Both the position numbers and the translations under genes were made by a program. A stretch of DNA of 64,000 nt from Udeniomyces pyricola. Taxonomy: Eukaryota; Basidiomycota; Tremellomycetes; Cystofilobasidiales; Mrakiaceae. The DNA lies in the NCBI GenBank assembly GCA_039545295.1, contig BCIK01000004.1:125389-189388 (forward strand). Reading direction: 5' to 3'. Positions within the stretch are counted from its first letter, which is position 1. Every line of letters begins with the position of its first letter. The notes under the pieces are model-generated. The model was not told the origin of the DNA. It saw only the letters and a program-made list of their open reading frames with translations, and made no database searches. Shown here piece after piece: positions 34,401 to 46,733 of this stretch.

Positions 34401-37400
34401 CTACTCTTCCTCATCCTCGCCATCCAACCATATAACGGGTCCGGACGAATCTGATTCATCCCCATCCTCGTCCGAAGAGTGTGTGACATTCGACTTAGAC
34501 GCCACCTTGCCCTTGCCCTTGACAGCAGGACCTTTCTTGAAGCTGTTACTGGAAGCGGCCGTCAACTTGGTCTTCTTCGAGGGCTTACCGTCTTGGTTCT
34601 TGGTCCTTTCCTTGCCTTTCGACTTAGGTTCGACGGTTGATTTGGATTTAGACTTGGATTCGGTTTTGTCGGCTGACGCCTTGCCTTTGCCGCTCGACTT
34701 GGCCGTGGAGACCTTCCTCTTGCTCTTGGAACTCGTTCCGACGGTTTTTTCCTCCTCGTCGTCTCCTTCGCCCTCATCCGACGATTCGGCGTCCATTGTC
34801 TGATTCCAAATAGAGGGTGAATCTCCCTCGTCGGAGATGTCATCGTCAGGTAGCCTGTGATAAGCGGAGATCTGGGGTAGTCCTTGAGCCTCCCGCTCCA
34901 CGCTATCGTACTTGGTAAGGGTTGCGAGGTGCGACTATACGACAGGCCAGCATTTGAGTCGGAAGGAAAGTCAAAGCAAAATCAAGCGACCACCATGTGA
35001 GCGTCAAGGTATGGAAGCAAAAGAACCTTGAGGGTCAATGCTGCGACGAACAGCTAAACTCTTGTGGAACTCCGTTTTGTGAACAATCTCCTTCTTCTTG
35101 TTCTCCTTGACAGACTCGGCCTTGGTCTCCTTCTCTATGGTGAAGAAAACAAATGGAGATGTAAATCGCAGGTTAAAACGCGATGTCCCAACTCGGTCAG
35201 TGTAACAGATCTAGCAAAGCCTACTGAAAGGCATCAGGAGAACTGACGTCGGAATTTGATCTGGGTGTCCTCTTCCTTGAGGAGTTGGTATATGAACTTG
35301 ATCCACTGAGAAACACAGAATCAACACCGAACGTCAGAATAACTCAAGGAACCCGGGTCTGCCTTCTCTCCACCAACAGATAAGCGATGCAAATGGCAGT
35401 TGAATTACTGACCTTGAGACGATGCCTGTCAGCCTTGGACCCGGTCGTTCTTGACTTGGGAGCAGAGGTTGACTTGGTACCTTTTCGAACATGAGAGTTG
35501 CTTGTAGCTTTAGCCTTCGACTTGATCTGTGTGTCGCGCCTCTTGCGCTTGCCAAAAGACATCACTTCCTCGCCCGAATCTTCCTTAAGGTCCAAATTCT
35601 CATCATCGGTTTCCAGGAATTCCTCGTCGGTTTCCTCGTCGTCTGCGTAGGTCTTGACAACGGCGCGGGATGAGCGTCGGAGACTTCTTGAAGACTTCTC
35701 GGTCGTCCCGAGAATGAAAGGTAAGGGATCATCCTGTGGATTCGCATTTCTCAAGGGAGACAAAGAGCGTTTGGCGCCTGGTTTGTTGCTAATGGAGCCC
35801 TCGGTTGTGATGGGCGGGTCGACATCCATTGATTCGGCCTGGGGCGCAGGCAGCGTCTAGAATGATGGAAAAGAGAAATGAGACGAGACATCAGCAACGC
35901 GTCGAAGATATATGATTGATGGATCACCGTCAAAGATTCGGCATTTGCCTTAGCCTTTTTGGCCGACTTGGTCGAAGGTCTGCCCCTTTTGGGCACCGGA
36001 ATTGCCGGCGCCCAATCATCCTCGCTATCCTCTTCCACAACAAAGGGTTGAACTTCAATCCTCTCCCAGATGAGGCGAAGGAGGGGCCGACCGAGCTACA
36101 GGAAAGGATCGAATAGATGACCAGGGACTCAGTGTGACTTTAACAAAAACGGACATTTGTATGCAAGTGAAACTCAGAGGACCAAAACGGTCGAAACTCA
36201 CCTTAGCAAAAATTCGGAAGTGGCGAGTAGTGACATGATGACCCTCGGCTGACGTAGAACAAAGATAATAGGCAGGGAGCATGTAGCAACACGCATCAGT
36301 ACCAGATGGTATTTGTGCTTAACAATGAGACAAGCGAGCCAACAACGTACAGAGAGCAAAGACAGCGTGACGGGCGTTGCCGTTGACCAAGCAGTGGTCG
36401 AAGATGATCTTCGTGACGGGATTGTTGGGCCCGAACCAATCCTGATAAGTCCGAAAGGGCAGATGAAGGTAATGCACATAAGTATGGCGAGTCGAAGACA
36501 AGTACGGACCAAATTGGACGAAAGATGACATACCGTGATGAAAACGCTTGTAGGTAGCGAATTGATCGGAAACGGCAAGAGATCCTCATGCACCTCTCCC
36601 TGTTGGGGACCATATAATCTAGCCCATCGACTCCTCCTTCGATCAGTTCGGCCTCGGTGCGCATCCTGGCTGTAGTATAGATGGCGATGGATGCAGCGCC
36701 TGGTAAATATGAACTATAAAACTATGAATGACCTTTCCGATCGACTCGATACGTACAGGAGTTTCCTGCGGAAGATGGACGGATAGGATCAAGAATCGAT
36801 CAGCTACAGATCAACAGAGACAGAAATCAAATCGAGTCCACTCACTGAGAAAGTGTTTGTTGTCGAACGACATCTTCCTGGGGCTCAGGCGGGACAGCCG
36901 CCACAGTTGCGTCTGTGGCAGAAGCATTGGACGGGCCAGCCTCGACATTGGCTTCGGCAGCACTGGCCTCGCCATCCTCCATGATAAGGTCGGTACCCGC
37001 CTCGTTGGCTTCTGCAGGAGTATTCTCGTCTTCGACTCCAGAGTCGTCCTCGTCGGAGTCATCGAAGCGTCCAGAGAGGAAGCCGATACTGTAAGGATCG
37101 CATCGACCCTCGTACTGCGGCATGAAGACACGCCATCAAGAACGTTAGTCTTGATCTTGTCCTGACATGGCTCTAAACAGAGAGAACAAACTGCACGTAC
37201 GTCGTAGGCAATTTTCGTGCTGAAAGAATAGTTAGAACGAACAAGTCTCGATCAGCTGCTATACAAGAATGCTACTAAAGTGACAATTAACATGACTTAC
37301 TGGAAGCGGGATAACGCCAACGTATTTTCGCGAACCTTGAAAGGGTCTAGGAATAAGTTCTTCCGCTTAAGCTTGTGGTGACTAAAGTGTTCGGCAATGA

Positions 37401-40084
37401 GTTTCTTGAACGTAGCCTCGGTCTCCTTGTCGTCCTGGACCTTCTCGCGGATGAACTTGAGGCATCTACCTGAACAGTTGAGAACAGATATAATCGAGAG
37501 ACGGGAGAACGAAAGGATGTGAGACCGATGCGTCGAAAACACAAGAGCCTAGAGAACACGGTACTGGAGAGCGGCAAATCTATAATGCCATTGCAGAAAT
37601 CAGCAGAGTATGCACTGACCTTTGGCAGGACGCTGCACAACTGTGGACAAAGTACGAATCAGGTAGGAATGCATCTCGAGGTTCGCCATATGGTCCATTA
37701 AGAACTTTTGAATGGTTTCGACAAACTGCCGAAACACCAGGAATGAATAATGCATGTCAGATGACCGCTCCAATGGTTGAAAACAACTCCACAGAGAGAA
37801 CGAAATGTCGGAACACACCTCGTCGGTAAATGGGTTACTGAAAATCTTAACCGCGTCATCCTCGTCGAGGGGCAGAAGTCCGAGTGTCTCAAGCTTCTCC
37901 AGAAGAACCTCGGGCGTATAATTTGCGACAAAAATTGCCACAAGCACGACTGGATGACAAGAGTGAAATTGACAAAATTAGGGAGGGGAGGGTTCTGAGC
38001 GAACGAGTTTTTCGGTTTTGTTGAGAGATAGAGAGAAAGGGAGAAGAGGGACCAAGGAAAGCTTCCTTGGGTCTCACCTTCGCGTACCACCGGATCGTCT
38101 GAGGGATATGCCGTGTAGAGAGTAGTGATGGTCTTGGCCTTTTTGAGGATAGATCGAGTCTTTTGGAACGTTTTGATGAGCATCTGGCATGCCTGAGAGA
38201 GGTCGAACCGAAGGAAACCATCGCGATCAAGAAGTTTGAGAGCCTCGAAAGCGGCCTGTCCTGCACAACCTCGTCCAACCAGGGGCATGTTAGGATGTCC
38301 AGATTGGGCATCACAAAAAAATTTGAAGCGCGGAGTGGTTCACGAACGTGTGTCAATCTCCATCAGAACCCCTCCAGCAACTGATTGCGAGACATAGAGA
38401 CTGTACCAGGTAATAGGGCGATAGATTAGCGGTCGTTTTTCACTGCCGTCGGAGAAAAAACACTCGTATAGAGAGATGTTGATCCTCACTCATCATCGAG
38501 CTCGATAACCTCCTTGATGGCGCTCGTGATGGCCAGAGCTCGTGCATGCACGTTCTCAAGCTCGCTGCCTGTGACAGAGAAAATCTTACGACAGCAGAAG
38601 TCGTTGAAGGCTGATCGGGAACAGATGAAGGCGTCAGATCTTGGTTCACATTCATCACTCCGTCTTGAGACACATCAATCACGAGCAGACAGGATACTTG
38701 CATTTATCTGCATGGAAACCGTTTCGCTTGGCCAGAGGGATGACAAGATGATTTAGAGCAAGCGCCGTAGGAAAGATATTGATGATGTCATCGTCAGGCG
38801 AGAAAGGTATAAACCCTTGCTGTAAATATCAAATCAAAACACTCGTATGCTTCATAAGTTACGGGGTCTGAAAACGCAGTTGTCCAACGACACGGGACAG
38901 GGCCCTTACGTTTCGAAAGAGGTCCTCAACTACGTCCCATGTTACTCTACGCTGTCTGCCGAATTGATTACCCGAGGCAGTCTGCACCCACGCCATAAAA
39001 AGCGTGCCGTCGTCCTGTAGATATGAGACTGGTACATCATTTAGGATTTTGATTCTGGAGGAGCAGCCTCGTAGAACGATTGGACAAAGTAGACAAGCCG
39101 GGTACTTGCCTCTCCCTTTTCGCAGTTCTGAACCGGATAGAGGCTTGCCGAGAGCTGAGGACAACATGTATAGCACGGTCAGCTCTGTTCCGGCGTGTGA
39201 AATATAGAGGAGAGACCAGCTTACTTTGAGGAAATGCGCAAATACAGAAAACTTAAGTCGACCCTGCATGGCCCAGCTGCGGGGGCAGCCGAGAACTCGA
39301 GTCGCCCGCGTGAAGGCGTGAATAAGCATCTCTGTCGAGGGACAAATATACGCGTCCGTTAACAAGAAGTTGCTTCCAGAAGGATTGAACGCAAACGGAT
39401 GGTACACACGGGTAAGGTATCGAGAGATATGTGCGCCTGAGTGGTAGAGTGTCTGAGGGCGAATTGAAGGAGTGGGAAGATGATAGACAGCAGAAGATGA
39501 CCCGTCAGCCCCATGCTTCACGCAGGTATCGGCAGAGCTGTGGGCCTGACGATGTGACAGACACTCCATCATGTACACCCGAGCAAATACGTCGGCTGAG
39601 CTTCGAGTAAGGATCCACGATGGAACTCTAAGCTTGAACTTCAGAGCGAGGCTCCGGGCGTATCATGCATGTTGGTCTGAGCGGCCCTTCATCGGGATAT
39701 CGACTCGTGATTATGTTCCTCTCGCGGCACGAATGAGCATCTCGACTGACGAATTGCTTGTACTATTACACTAACATCAATGACTTCGTTTGTGAGCAAC
39801 GCACTCTTGCAAAACGCGCCCCAGAAGGCATGAATCGGGCCGTGTCGAAGGAGAAAGTACTGTGCGCGAAGGTAGGGGTCGAGCGAGATGTCGTGTATGT
39901 ACTTGGAGACCATCGCGAAGGATCCGGGGTTGTCCATGTCGACAAAGATGAGCTTGATACACTCTGGGGGAAGCTTCTCGATGGGCGAAGTTGGACGAGA
40001 CGGGGCGACGAGAACGTCAGCTTCCGCTTCGACCTCGACGTCGACTTCGCCGTCTGCGGAAGGAGGGGAGGCAGGATCCGACAT
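34401..40084 (-). CDS. Large F-box-like protein with acidic/Lys-rich tail, unknown function
   Basis: A 5.7 kb multi-intron gene; exact exon list not resolved. It starts at ATG 40084 with an acidic leader, then an F-box-like segment (IEKLPPECIKLIFVDMDNPG) and DISLDPYLRAQYFLLRHGP. Later exons encode GAHISRYLTRVYH, RVTWDVVEDLFRN, AAFEALKLLDRDGFLRFDLS and MLIKTFQKTRSILKKAKTIT, VLLEKLETLGLLPLDEDDAV, MANLEMHSYLIRTLSTVVQR, and YEGRCDPYSIGFLSGRFDDS before an acidic stretch. Then come WFGPNNPVTKIIFDHCLVNG and HHVTTRHFRIFAK. The last ~350 residues are nuclear-type low complexity: GRPSTKSAKKAKANAES, Lys/Ser-rich blocks and acidic runs ending in WLDGEDEEE. The helical middle looks like a repeat scaffold. 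An SCF or chromatin role would be a guess. Two genes rather than one cannot be fully excluded, but segment order and exon spacing favour one. Confidence 0.6.
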
Positions 40085-42146
40085 ATAATCGGACGGCAGG
40101 CGTTGTTGGTTGAGAGCGTGGCTTGGTCAGAAGAACGCAAGAGCGAGTGGAGATGAGTGGCAGATCAAACAAGGATGAATCAGGTAGCTATCAGTGGATG
40201 GATGTCAGCTGTAGAGATCGGACACCGGACAAATGCGATGGTACATACGGTCATACATTCATGCATTCATGCTTGAGAAACGCCTTGTTCCCGTATCCCT
40301 CCCCCATCCATCCTAACCATGGCCCCATCCGTCCTGACTGGGAGTGCTTCACTCAATCTCCATCAGTTTCGCATGTACAAAGCTGAAAATCGGTGAGGTG
40401 GAAGCTCTATATATTTTAAACATAAACAAATAAATAAATAAAAATCCGAAACCCCGGATATACGGTACACAGCGTGAGATATAAGCCGTCAAAGCTCTCA
40501 TTCATCTCCTCTCTCTCTCCATTCCCCACTCTCCCACGCACCTCTACATCGTCTTGCGTATCCTAGTTTGTGCTACATATGCACCACTCTTGCCGAAACA
40601 CGTAATCCCTTGCTCAGTTGCTCCACGCCAGGCCCATTACAGACGCTCGTTGCTGGCCGGTCTGTCCCTCCCTGCTCGCTCTTGCAGTCAGCCGTCTGCC
40701 CTCTTCTCTTCCCATTCCTCAACATCGGCAGTAGTCTAGTGCTTTATCCTATCGCTTCGATCTTGAGGCTCTACAATAGCTCACGCGTGATTCCGAGCGC
40801 CAAGAAAGCGAACATGGCTCGGGTTAACCCCCTGATCGACAACTTACATCTTCCTCGGCTAACGGCCCTCTGATCCACTCAACTATCGGCCGTAAGTATG
40901 CGCTGGATTGGCCAGTATCTCGAGTCCTTGGAGATCATGTACATAGGTTGATGGCCCAAAGAACGTCAGTTCAAAAGAGTGAGAGGCATGTACCCAAACT
41001 ACGGGCCTGCAAAGTGTTCGATCCTATCCTGTGTGGGTCGCGCCGCGCGGGCTTGGTCTTCTTTGTCACCAGTCGGGGCGCCCGATCCGAGGGAATCGCT
41101 ATCCCTTCCCCCCCCCCCCCCCCCCCCCGCTCGCATAGGACATCAGGCCGCTCAAGGAAACACCGGCACATGATCCTCGAGATCAGATAACGAAACCTCG
41201 GGGGTTGCCACTCAGATGTCCATATGTCAAAAAAAAAAAAAAGAAAAAAAAGACCCTAACTTAATTCTGGGGGATATTGGCGATCATCAACAGTTCTGAA
41301 CGCACATGATAGGCTCAAGAGCGTGCCGGAGCCGAAAAAGGGGCCGGGCTGGGGCGGAGGAGGGGAAGGGGCCGAGTGAGTGAATGGTTCTTCAATCATA
41401 TATCTTGCTGTCCAGCATGTATTACAGTAAAAAAAGAATCTGCGCCGTTACTTTGCCTATAACTTCCATGAGACGAAGGACGGTGCAAATGGTGGACGGT
41501 TGGCTCCAAGTCTGATCCACAATGTGAGAATCAACCAGTGCATGCCACCCTAGCGAACGGGCAGATACAAAACTTGTGGTTGTCACACTTCTCTGCTTTC
41601 GGTCCCTTTTTGGTTCGTCCCAGTGACATCACTACGTTGGCTGATACTTCGCGACTTTGGCATCAACTCAAAGGAAGACATAAACACCCACACCATGGTC
41701 ACGACACACGACGCAGGGGACGCATCATTATTCAACGAGATGACCTTAAATCTAGAGCTGTAGACAGCTATCCTGAACGACAACTATCTTTGAAAGGTTT
41801 GTGAAGTCATCAAGGGGGGACGAGGCGCAGCACTGATGGGATGGCGGGCTTAGCTGCGGGAGCCGGGAGACTTCGGTCCGGGAGTTATTTTATACATCTC
41901 CACATTCCCTTCAACTGCTTCCACACTCACTCTCTACTCCACTATCCTCTCGATTGCGCTGTCTCATTCTCTTCACATGCATGTCTTGATTTGCAGGTGA
42001 ATTGACGCCGATAAAATGGCTGAAAGGAGGGATGTTTGTTTGCCACGCTCTCCAAGATCCACAAAAAACCATCTCCTGTTCCCCTCCGTCCAGGTCCTCC
42101 TCACCCATCCGTGTCGCTATAGCCCGCTGCTCTGCCTCACTTGATC
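40085..42146. other. Intergenic region with C21 run, between the F-box-like gene and the accessory island
   Basis: About 2 kb holding two divergent promoters. A 21-nt C run lies at 41108-41128, an A13/A8 tract at 41229-41250, and CT-rich DNA at 40500-40540 and 41900-41980, the latter just before the first fucosyltransferase-like gene. No coding sequence recognised. Confidence 0.5.
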
Positions 42147-44831
42147 ATGTCCCTCAACCAAGTCCAAACCCCTCTCCTCGGCGGCGTCCAAAAGGTCACC
42201 AAAAACATCTCCACTCACTCTCTACGGTCACTTCGATGGCGGCGAGTTTGGCCTCTTGCCACCCTCGCTTGCGTCGTTCTCTTCACCCTCGCCGCCCTCA
42301 TGGACAGCAACTCAGCCTCACACAGAGAGGCGATCGTCGACTACCTTTCCCTCACGCCTCTGAAAGGCCAATTCGTTCGGCCGCCAGCGCCCAGAATGCC
42401 GAGTCGGAACGTCCTGAGGGGGGTCTACAACTCAACACGGCTCGACCTCGATGGTATGTCTTGCCTGACTACTCCGGCTGAAGATTTCCCGCATCCACCT
42501 ACAGTCAAAAGATAGATGACCCAGAACGCCTTGCTGACCGGAATTTTTTTTTCGTCTGTAAACAACTACGTCTTTTTGATTAACACGATCTCCGAGTACA
42601 GCCCGACTCATCCCAAGCGAATACTACATGACATCGTCAGTCATGGCTGGATTTACCAACCAGGTAACCATTGTCCTTTAAGTCACTCGGACCCTTCAAT
42701 CAGTGATTACCGGACTAAGATGGCTGACCGTATCCCGTTCTGTTTATGTCCTTTTGTTTGTGTTTTGCTTTGCTTGTTTGATAAGGTCATCGCCGCTGCC
42801 CATCGTGCGTAGACTTTCATCTTGACTCAAGCTGTGATCTGAACTGGAACTCTTCGACTCATGTCAAAAATTTCCGATCCACAGTCATCCAAATGGCTTC
42901 TCAAGCAGGTCGAACACCCATTCTTCCGCCTTTTCATCCACTAGACTGGCACCTCGGTTATGCTAAAGGCGAACAGCACCGTTTTATCCCTCGCCTTATG
43001 TTCTCCGAAGTGTTCGATCTCCCTCACTTGTTTGACGTGCTTTCTAAGCCGGACCCTCATTCGGACCGACCGACTATCAACGGTATGGTCGAGTGGAGCG
43101 AGTTGATCGACGTCGAGGCCGCGGCCGAAATGAAGGCCGCGGACAGGGTCCCGATCGGATGCTGGAAGACTCACAGGCCAGGGGATAACGGCGGCATCGT
43201 CGACCTCCTCACCCTCTATGGTCTACGTTAGTCCATCGTTAAACGTCTCGGTTCAACACCCTTGATCCTGCGTGATCGATGACGATTCTTACTGATCACC
43301 AACATTCATTTGCTCTGCCATTTGTCACTACGCCACGATGAATACGGCACTAACAGAGGCCGAATTCACATCCCTTCCTGCCGAGTTGCGCATGCAGGGC
43401 CCGACTCCTCCCCGCATCATGCTTCCCGACACAGGTGCCTTTCTTGCGCCGTCGAACTTGCTTGCGGTGAACAAGTACCTTGCGACCGGTAACGTTACCG
43501 TCGCCGGTATCCCACCTGACCACCAGCTGAGCTGCATCGACATGCTGTACTACGCGAGCGACGACCAAAAGATCAGTGGTGAGTATAATCATGTCTGATG
43601 GAGGTGGTATGAGAAAATCTACAGATTGAAGCCTAGGACTTGGAACCTGAAGGTTGGATGGTGTTTTCGAGGGGCTGTCCTTTGGAGGGTCGAGTAGGCG
43701 TGGCTTTACTCACGGCACATGCTGACCGTCTGTGTGCTTTTGACATTTCCTGCGGTGCGGTGCGCTGCTTGCGATGTATCATTGACACTAGGCTGGGGTC
43801 AAAGTCCTCGCGATGCACTCGGCAACCCGTTCGGTACCTGGGTCAACGTCGGCCAGCACATGCGGTTCCAACCCGAGCTTCTCAATGAGGCGTTTGCACT
43901 TCTGCGCGAGATCTTTGGCGTTCCGGAGGGCGAGGATATCCCGGACTTTGTCTCGTTTCACATCCGACACGGTGCGTTGCCGATGTCTCCTCTCTTGACG
44001 TCTGCTTTTGACGTCTGCCCCGATCATTCTGCTCGGGCTGACATCTCATGGCATTTTTCTCCTGCATCAGGCGACTTTCTCAACGTATGCCCTCACCGAT
44101 TGTCTGAGGGTAAACTCACGGCGGAGGGCAAGCTCCCTGCTGACCTTGACAAGTGCGCCTCGACTCGAATGTTTGCCGAGGGACTCGACATGGTCCTCGA
44201 CGAGATCGCCAACGCGACCGTTGTTCCGACGTCGTCCGAGTCGTACCCGTTCGTGATCTCGAAGCGGCCGAAGCATGTGTTCGTCGCGACGAACGCGCAC
44301 GACCCGGCCTACCTTGCCGATATCGAGGCCCGGGGCTGGAAGATGATCACGCCTGCGATGGTGGCGCGGCTGAGGGAGGAAGGCACTGACTGGTCACCGA
44401 CGCTGATGGACAAGGTGATCATGAGCCTGGGACGTGGCTTTGTCGGCACCTCGGGGTCTACTAGTGAGTTGCGCTGGCCGGCTGACCTGGCTGTCAAGCG
44501 TGCATGTTGCTGGCATGTTCTTTCCGAGAGAATATGTCGAAGCGGTCGAGATTTGTTAGGATCCTCACTGAATACGAGCCATCGTTTGTTTTCCACTTCG
44601 CCAATTACTTTAGTGTCCTATGTCAACGCCCGTCGGGTCGAGGTAAGCATCATACTCTTGGATCTTGTCTCCCTGACGGCAATCGCTTGCGTCTTTTGGC
44701 CTATCTATATCACCGCTTGCTCATCTCTAACGCGTATGCTTGGTCTTTTTCTCTGCCCTTTCCAGAGTTGGAATCACGCTCCCTCATCGGCCTATGTCGA
44801 TTGGCATAGCGTTCGCATAATCGAGTCGTAA
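42147..44831 (+). CDS. O-fucosyltransferase-like type II membrane protein, copy A
   Basis: Exon 1 (42147-42453) encodes a short basic cytosolic end, one transmembrane anchor (VWPLATLACVVLFTLAALM) and a lumenal stem. Later exons encode VIQMASQAGRTPILPPF, EVFDLPHLFDVLSKPDPHSD, EWSELIDVEA, then exon 43792-43971 with FVSFHIRH and exon 44071-44463 starting GDFLNVCPHR, so the joined site is FHIRHGDF. The end has VFVATNAHDPAYLADIEARG and KVIMSLGRGFVGTSGST. The RHGD box, 'vaT' strand and terminal FVGTSGST are those of GDP-fucose protein O-fucosyltransferase (GT-B) families. A Golgi glycan role is inferred; donor and acceptor are unknown. The last exons give STMSYVNARRVE and a tail ending in RIIES. 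Exon 2 is one base out of phase because of a T9 run (42544-42552); the sister gene is in phase there. This may be an assembly error or a disabling change. Confidence 0.72.
43777..44510 (+). repeat. 734-bp block identical to 51074-51807 (copy A side)
   Basis: Base-for-base identical with 51074-51807 at offset +7297 by line-by-line reading. It spans the end of an intron, the catalytic exon 43792-43971, the intron 43972-44070, the exon 44071-44463 and 47 bp of the next intron. Flanks diverge at once on both sides. Confidence 0.93.
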
Positions 44832-45722
44832 GGCTTCTGGCATGTTCTGTTTTGCTTTCTTTGTTGCCTTCCTTTTCTGTCTTCTCGTTTCTCTTGTATT
44901 TCCCTGAAGTTCGGACCGGTAGATCTGTCATGTCATTTTTCACTCCTCATCCTCTCCCCGTCATCTCTTGTTTTCCTTCTCTTATCGATTCTTTGATCGG
45001 TTTTATTTTTTATCATCTCAACCTCCTCGATACCATTGTTTTCGGAAATCCCCATGATACAAACGACCCCAAGCGTTATGCGCGACTAGTCTCATCACAT
45101 CAAACGTTATTGCGACTTTTCGCGATTCCGAAATTTCGGTTCCTCGATTTACGACATCTGCGTCATAGCCCGTCTGATATAAGTTGACCGCTTTTAGTAA
45201 GGATGCGGCCAAAAAAAATAGATTGGCTTCAATTTTTTCCGGGTCCATAGACACTGTGGGAAGCATCGGCGCAGAAATAGTGCGCTCGATCGGGAATTTC
45301 TGGAAATCGGCGCAGTTATCTCAGCTCAGGATCGGCGCGTCAATTCCGCGTCGATTTTGAGCTGATCGGCGCAGAATAAACGCACCGATATGAACCTTTC
45401 TATAGATCCTGAAATTCAGCTCATTAGGCATGCCAAAAACCCTATGAAAGTTTCTGACCGGATCTGCCAAGTATGAGGAAAGTTATAGCCATCTGAAAGT
45501 GGGAAACCCTGGACTTAAGAGATCTCAGACTCAGTCTCGCTCGCGCAGCCTTCCAAAGTCCAGCTGCCTTCAACTACCACCCTGTCGACGCAACGACCAA
45601 ACGCCTTCTCATGTCCAACTTTGATGCTTCTCCGGATCCCTATGTTCCACCACCCCGTCTGACGAGCGTCAAAGGGTACAGGACAGCGAGATACAGAAAC
45701 CCCTTGCCTTTGGTGGGGCGAG
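44832..45722. other. Spacer with palindromic CGGCGCAG repeats, left cluster
   Basis: No supported gene. At 45265-45390 there are four copies of an ATCGGCGC(A/G) motif, two paired with reverse copies to make hairpins (45330-45356 and 45364-45390). The same motif recurs at 46457-46640, on the far side of a small reading frame. Confidence 0.55.
45265..45390. repeat. Left cluster of ATCGGCGCAG motifs and hairpins
   Basis: Motif copies at 45265, 45306, 45331 and 45365. The third and fourth are followed within 27 bp by near-complementary copies (CGCGTCGAT, GCACCGAT), making short imperfect stem-loops. Subterminal repeats of a DNA transposon are a plausible origin. Confidence 0.7.
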
Positions 45723-46128
45723 ATGACCGCCCTGATCTCGGACCGGGCCGAGATGCAAGTCCAGGAACCTGGAGGTCTGGAAGATTCGGATCTGGTAGAA
45801 AGCTCTCTTGAATTTGACGTGCAAAGTGTGCGCCACTTGCCCGGAAGTAACCAAGCTGACCCCTTGAGTCAGATGGAAGTCGATCGAAGCTTCCCCAACG
45901 ATGATTCGCTGGCTCAAACCCAAGACAAATTCGACTCGGAATCCAGTGATCTAGCCGTCTCGAGGGGGCCGACTTTCCCTCAAAGGAAGAAGACGACCGC
46001 CAGCATCAAGAAGGCTCCCACCAAGAAGTTGCCCTCAGCTGACAAGCTCAGACTTATCGAGGCGGAGGCCAAAATCCGTGAGCTGGAGAACAAGGTTAGG
46101 ACTGACAAAGCTGTCGCCGACGTTCAAA
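45723..46128 (+). CDS. Small coiled-coil reading frame, probable mobile-element gene fragment
   Basis: An open frame from ATG 45723 of about 135 codons, bounded by possible donors (GTTAGG after 46094, phase 0; GTACGT after 46128, phase 1). The product is acidic first (LEDSDLVESSLEFDVQSV), then basic (PQRKKTTASIKKAPTKKL), and ends in a short heptad-like helix (DKLRLIEAEAKIRELENKVR). No family recognised. Another ATG at 45611 is in a different frame. It lies between two clusters of the same palindromic repeat, which suggests it belongs to a mobile element. It could splice to the frame at 48163-48324, which is in phase 0, but the intervening 2 kb carries other transposon sequence. Confidence 0.35.
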
Positions 46129-46456
46129 GTACGTGTGATCCTCTCTCATCTCACCTTTATAGTAATGCGAGGACGATGACCATAGCGAGGACGGTGACGG
46201 TGGGCGCCTCTCATCAGTGAGCACTGCAAACTCCGGTTGAGCAGAACAAGTAAGCCTATTCTGTCTGTTTCTGTCTTGGTCGTGTATTCCTCATTTTGGC
46301 TTTGTCTTGTCTTCTGCGTTCGTGTTGGGTTTGCCTTCTTGTTGGGGTTTCATAGCTTTGTAGTTCCATGGATTCATTCATACTTGATGTATATATGTGT
46401 ATTTTAATAAGCGACGCAAGCCTGAATGTGAAAATTTGCTAGCAGCCTGGAGTGGA

Positions 46457-46640
46457 AGGAATCGACGCAGTAAAAACGTATTGAATCGGCGCGGAAATAC
46501 CGCGCCGATTCTCAGGCAGTGAACGGCGCAACAAAAGCTCACCGAAATCGGCGCAACAAAAGCTTACCGAAATCGGCGCAGAAATTTCTGCACCGATTCT
46601 TTGAGTGAGGATCGAGATCGGCGGAGGAATAATGCACTTC
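46457..46640. repeat. Right cluster of AATCGGCGCAG motifs with hairpins and a tandem repeat
   Basis: Contains a perfect 11-bp stem with 5-nt loop at 46484-46510 (AATCGGCGCGG / CCGCGCCGATT), a 28-bp palindrome with one mismatch at 46571-46598, and two tandem copies of a roughly 25-bp unit (CGGCGCAACAAAAGCTYACCG...) at 46524-46577. It mirrors the cluster at 45265-45390. Confidence 0.85.
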
Positions 46641-46704
46641 CAATTTCCCGTCGTGCGCAGCTGCAGGCTAACGCTCACGCCTGTACACGTGCACATAGGC
46701 TGTT

Positions 46705-46733
46705 CACTATGGAAATGAGGAACGCAGAATTTC
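46705..46733 (+). repeat. Terminal inverted repeat, left
   Basis: Begins CACTATGGAAATGAGGAACG; pairs with the reverse complement of 48952-48980. Confidence 0.75.

Noticed and set aside
38859..39578. A continuous 239-codon minus-strand frame treated as a separate gene
   Set aside because: It reads through introns of the F-box-like gene; the segments GAHISRYLTRVYH and RVTWDVVEDLF fit as separate exons of that gene.
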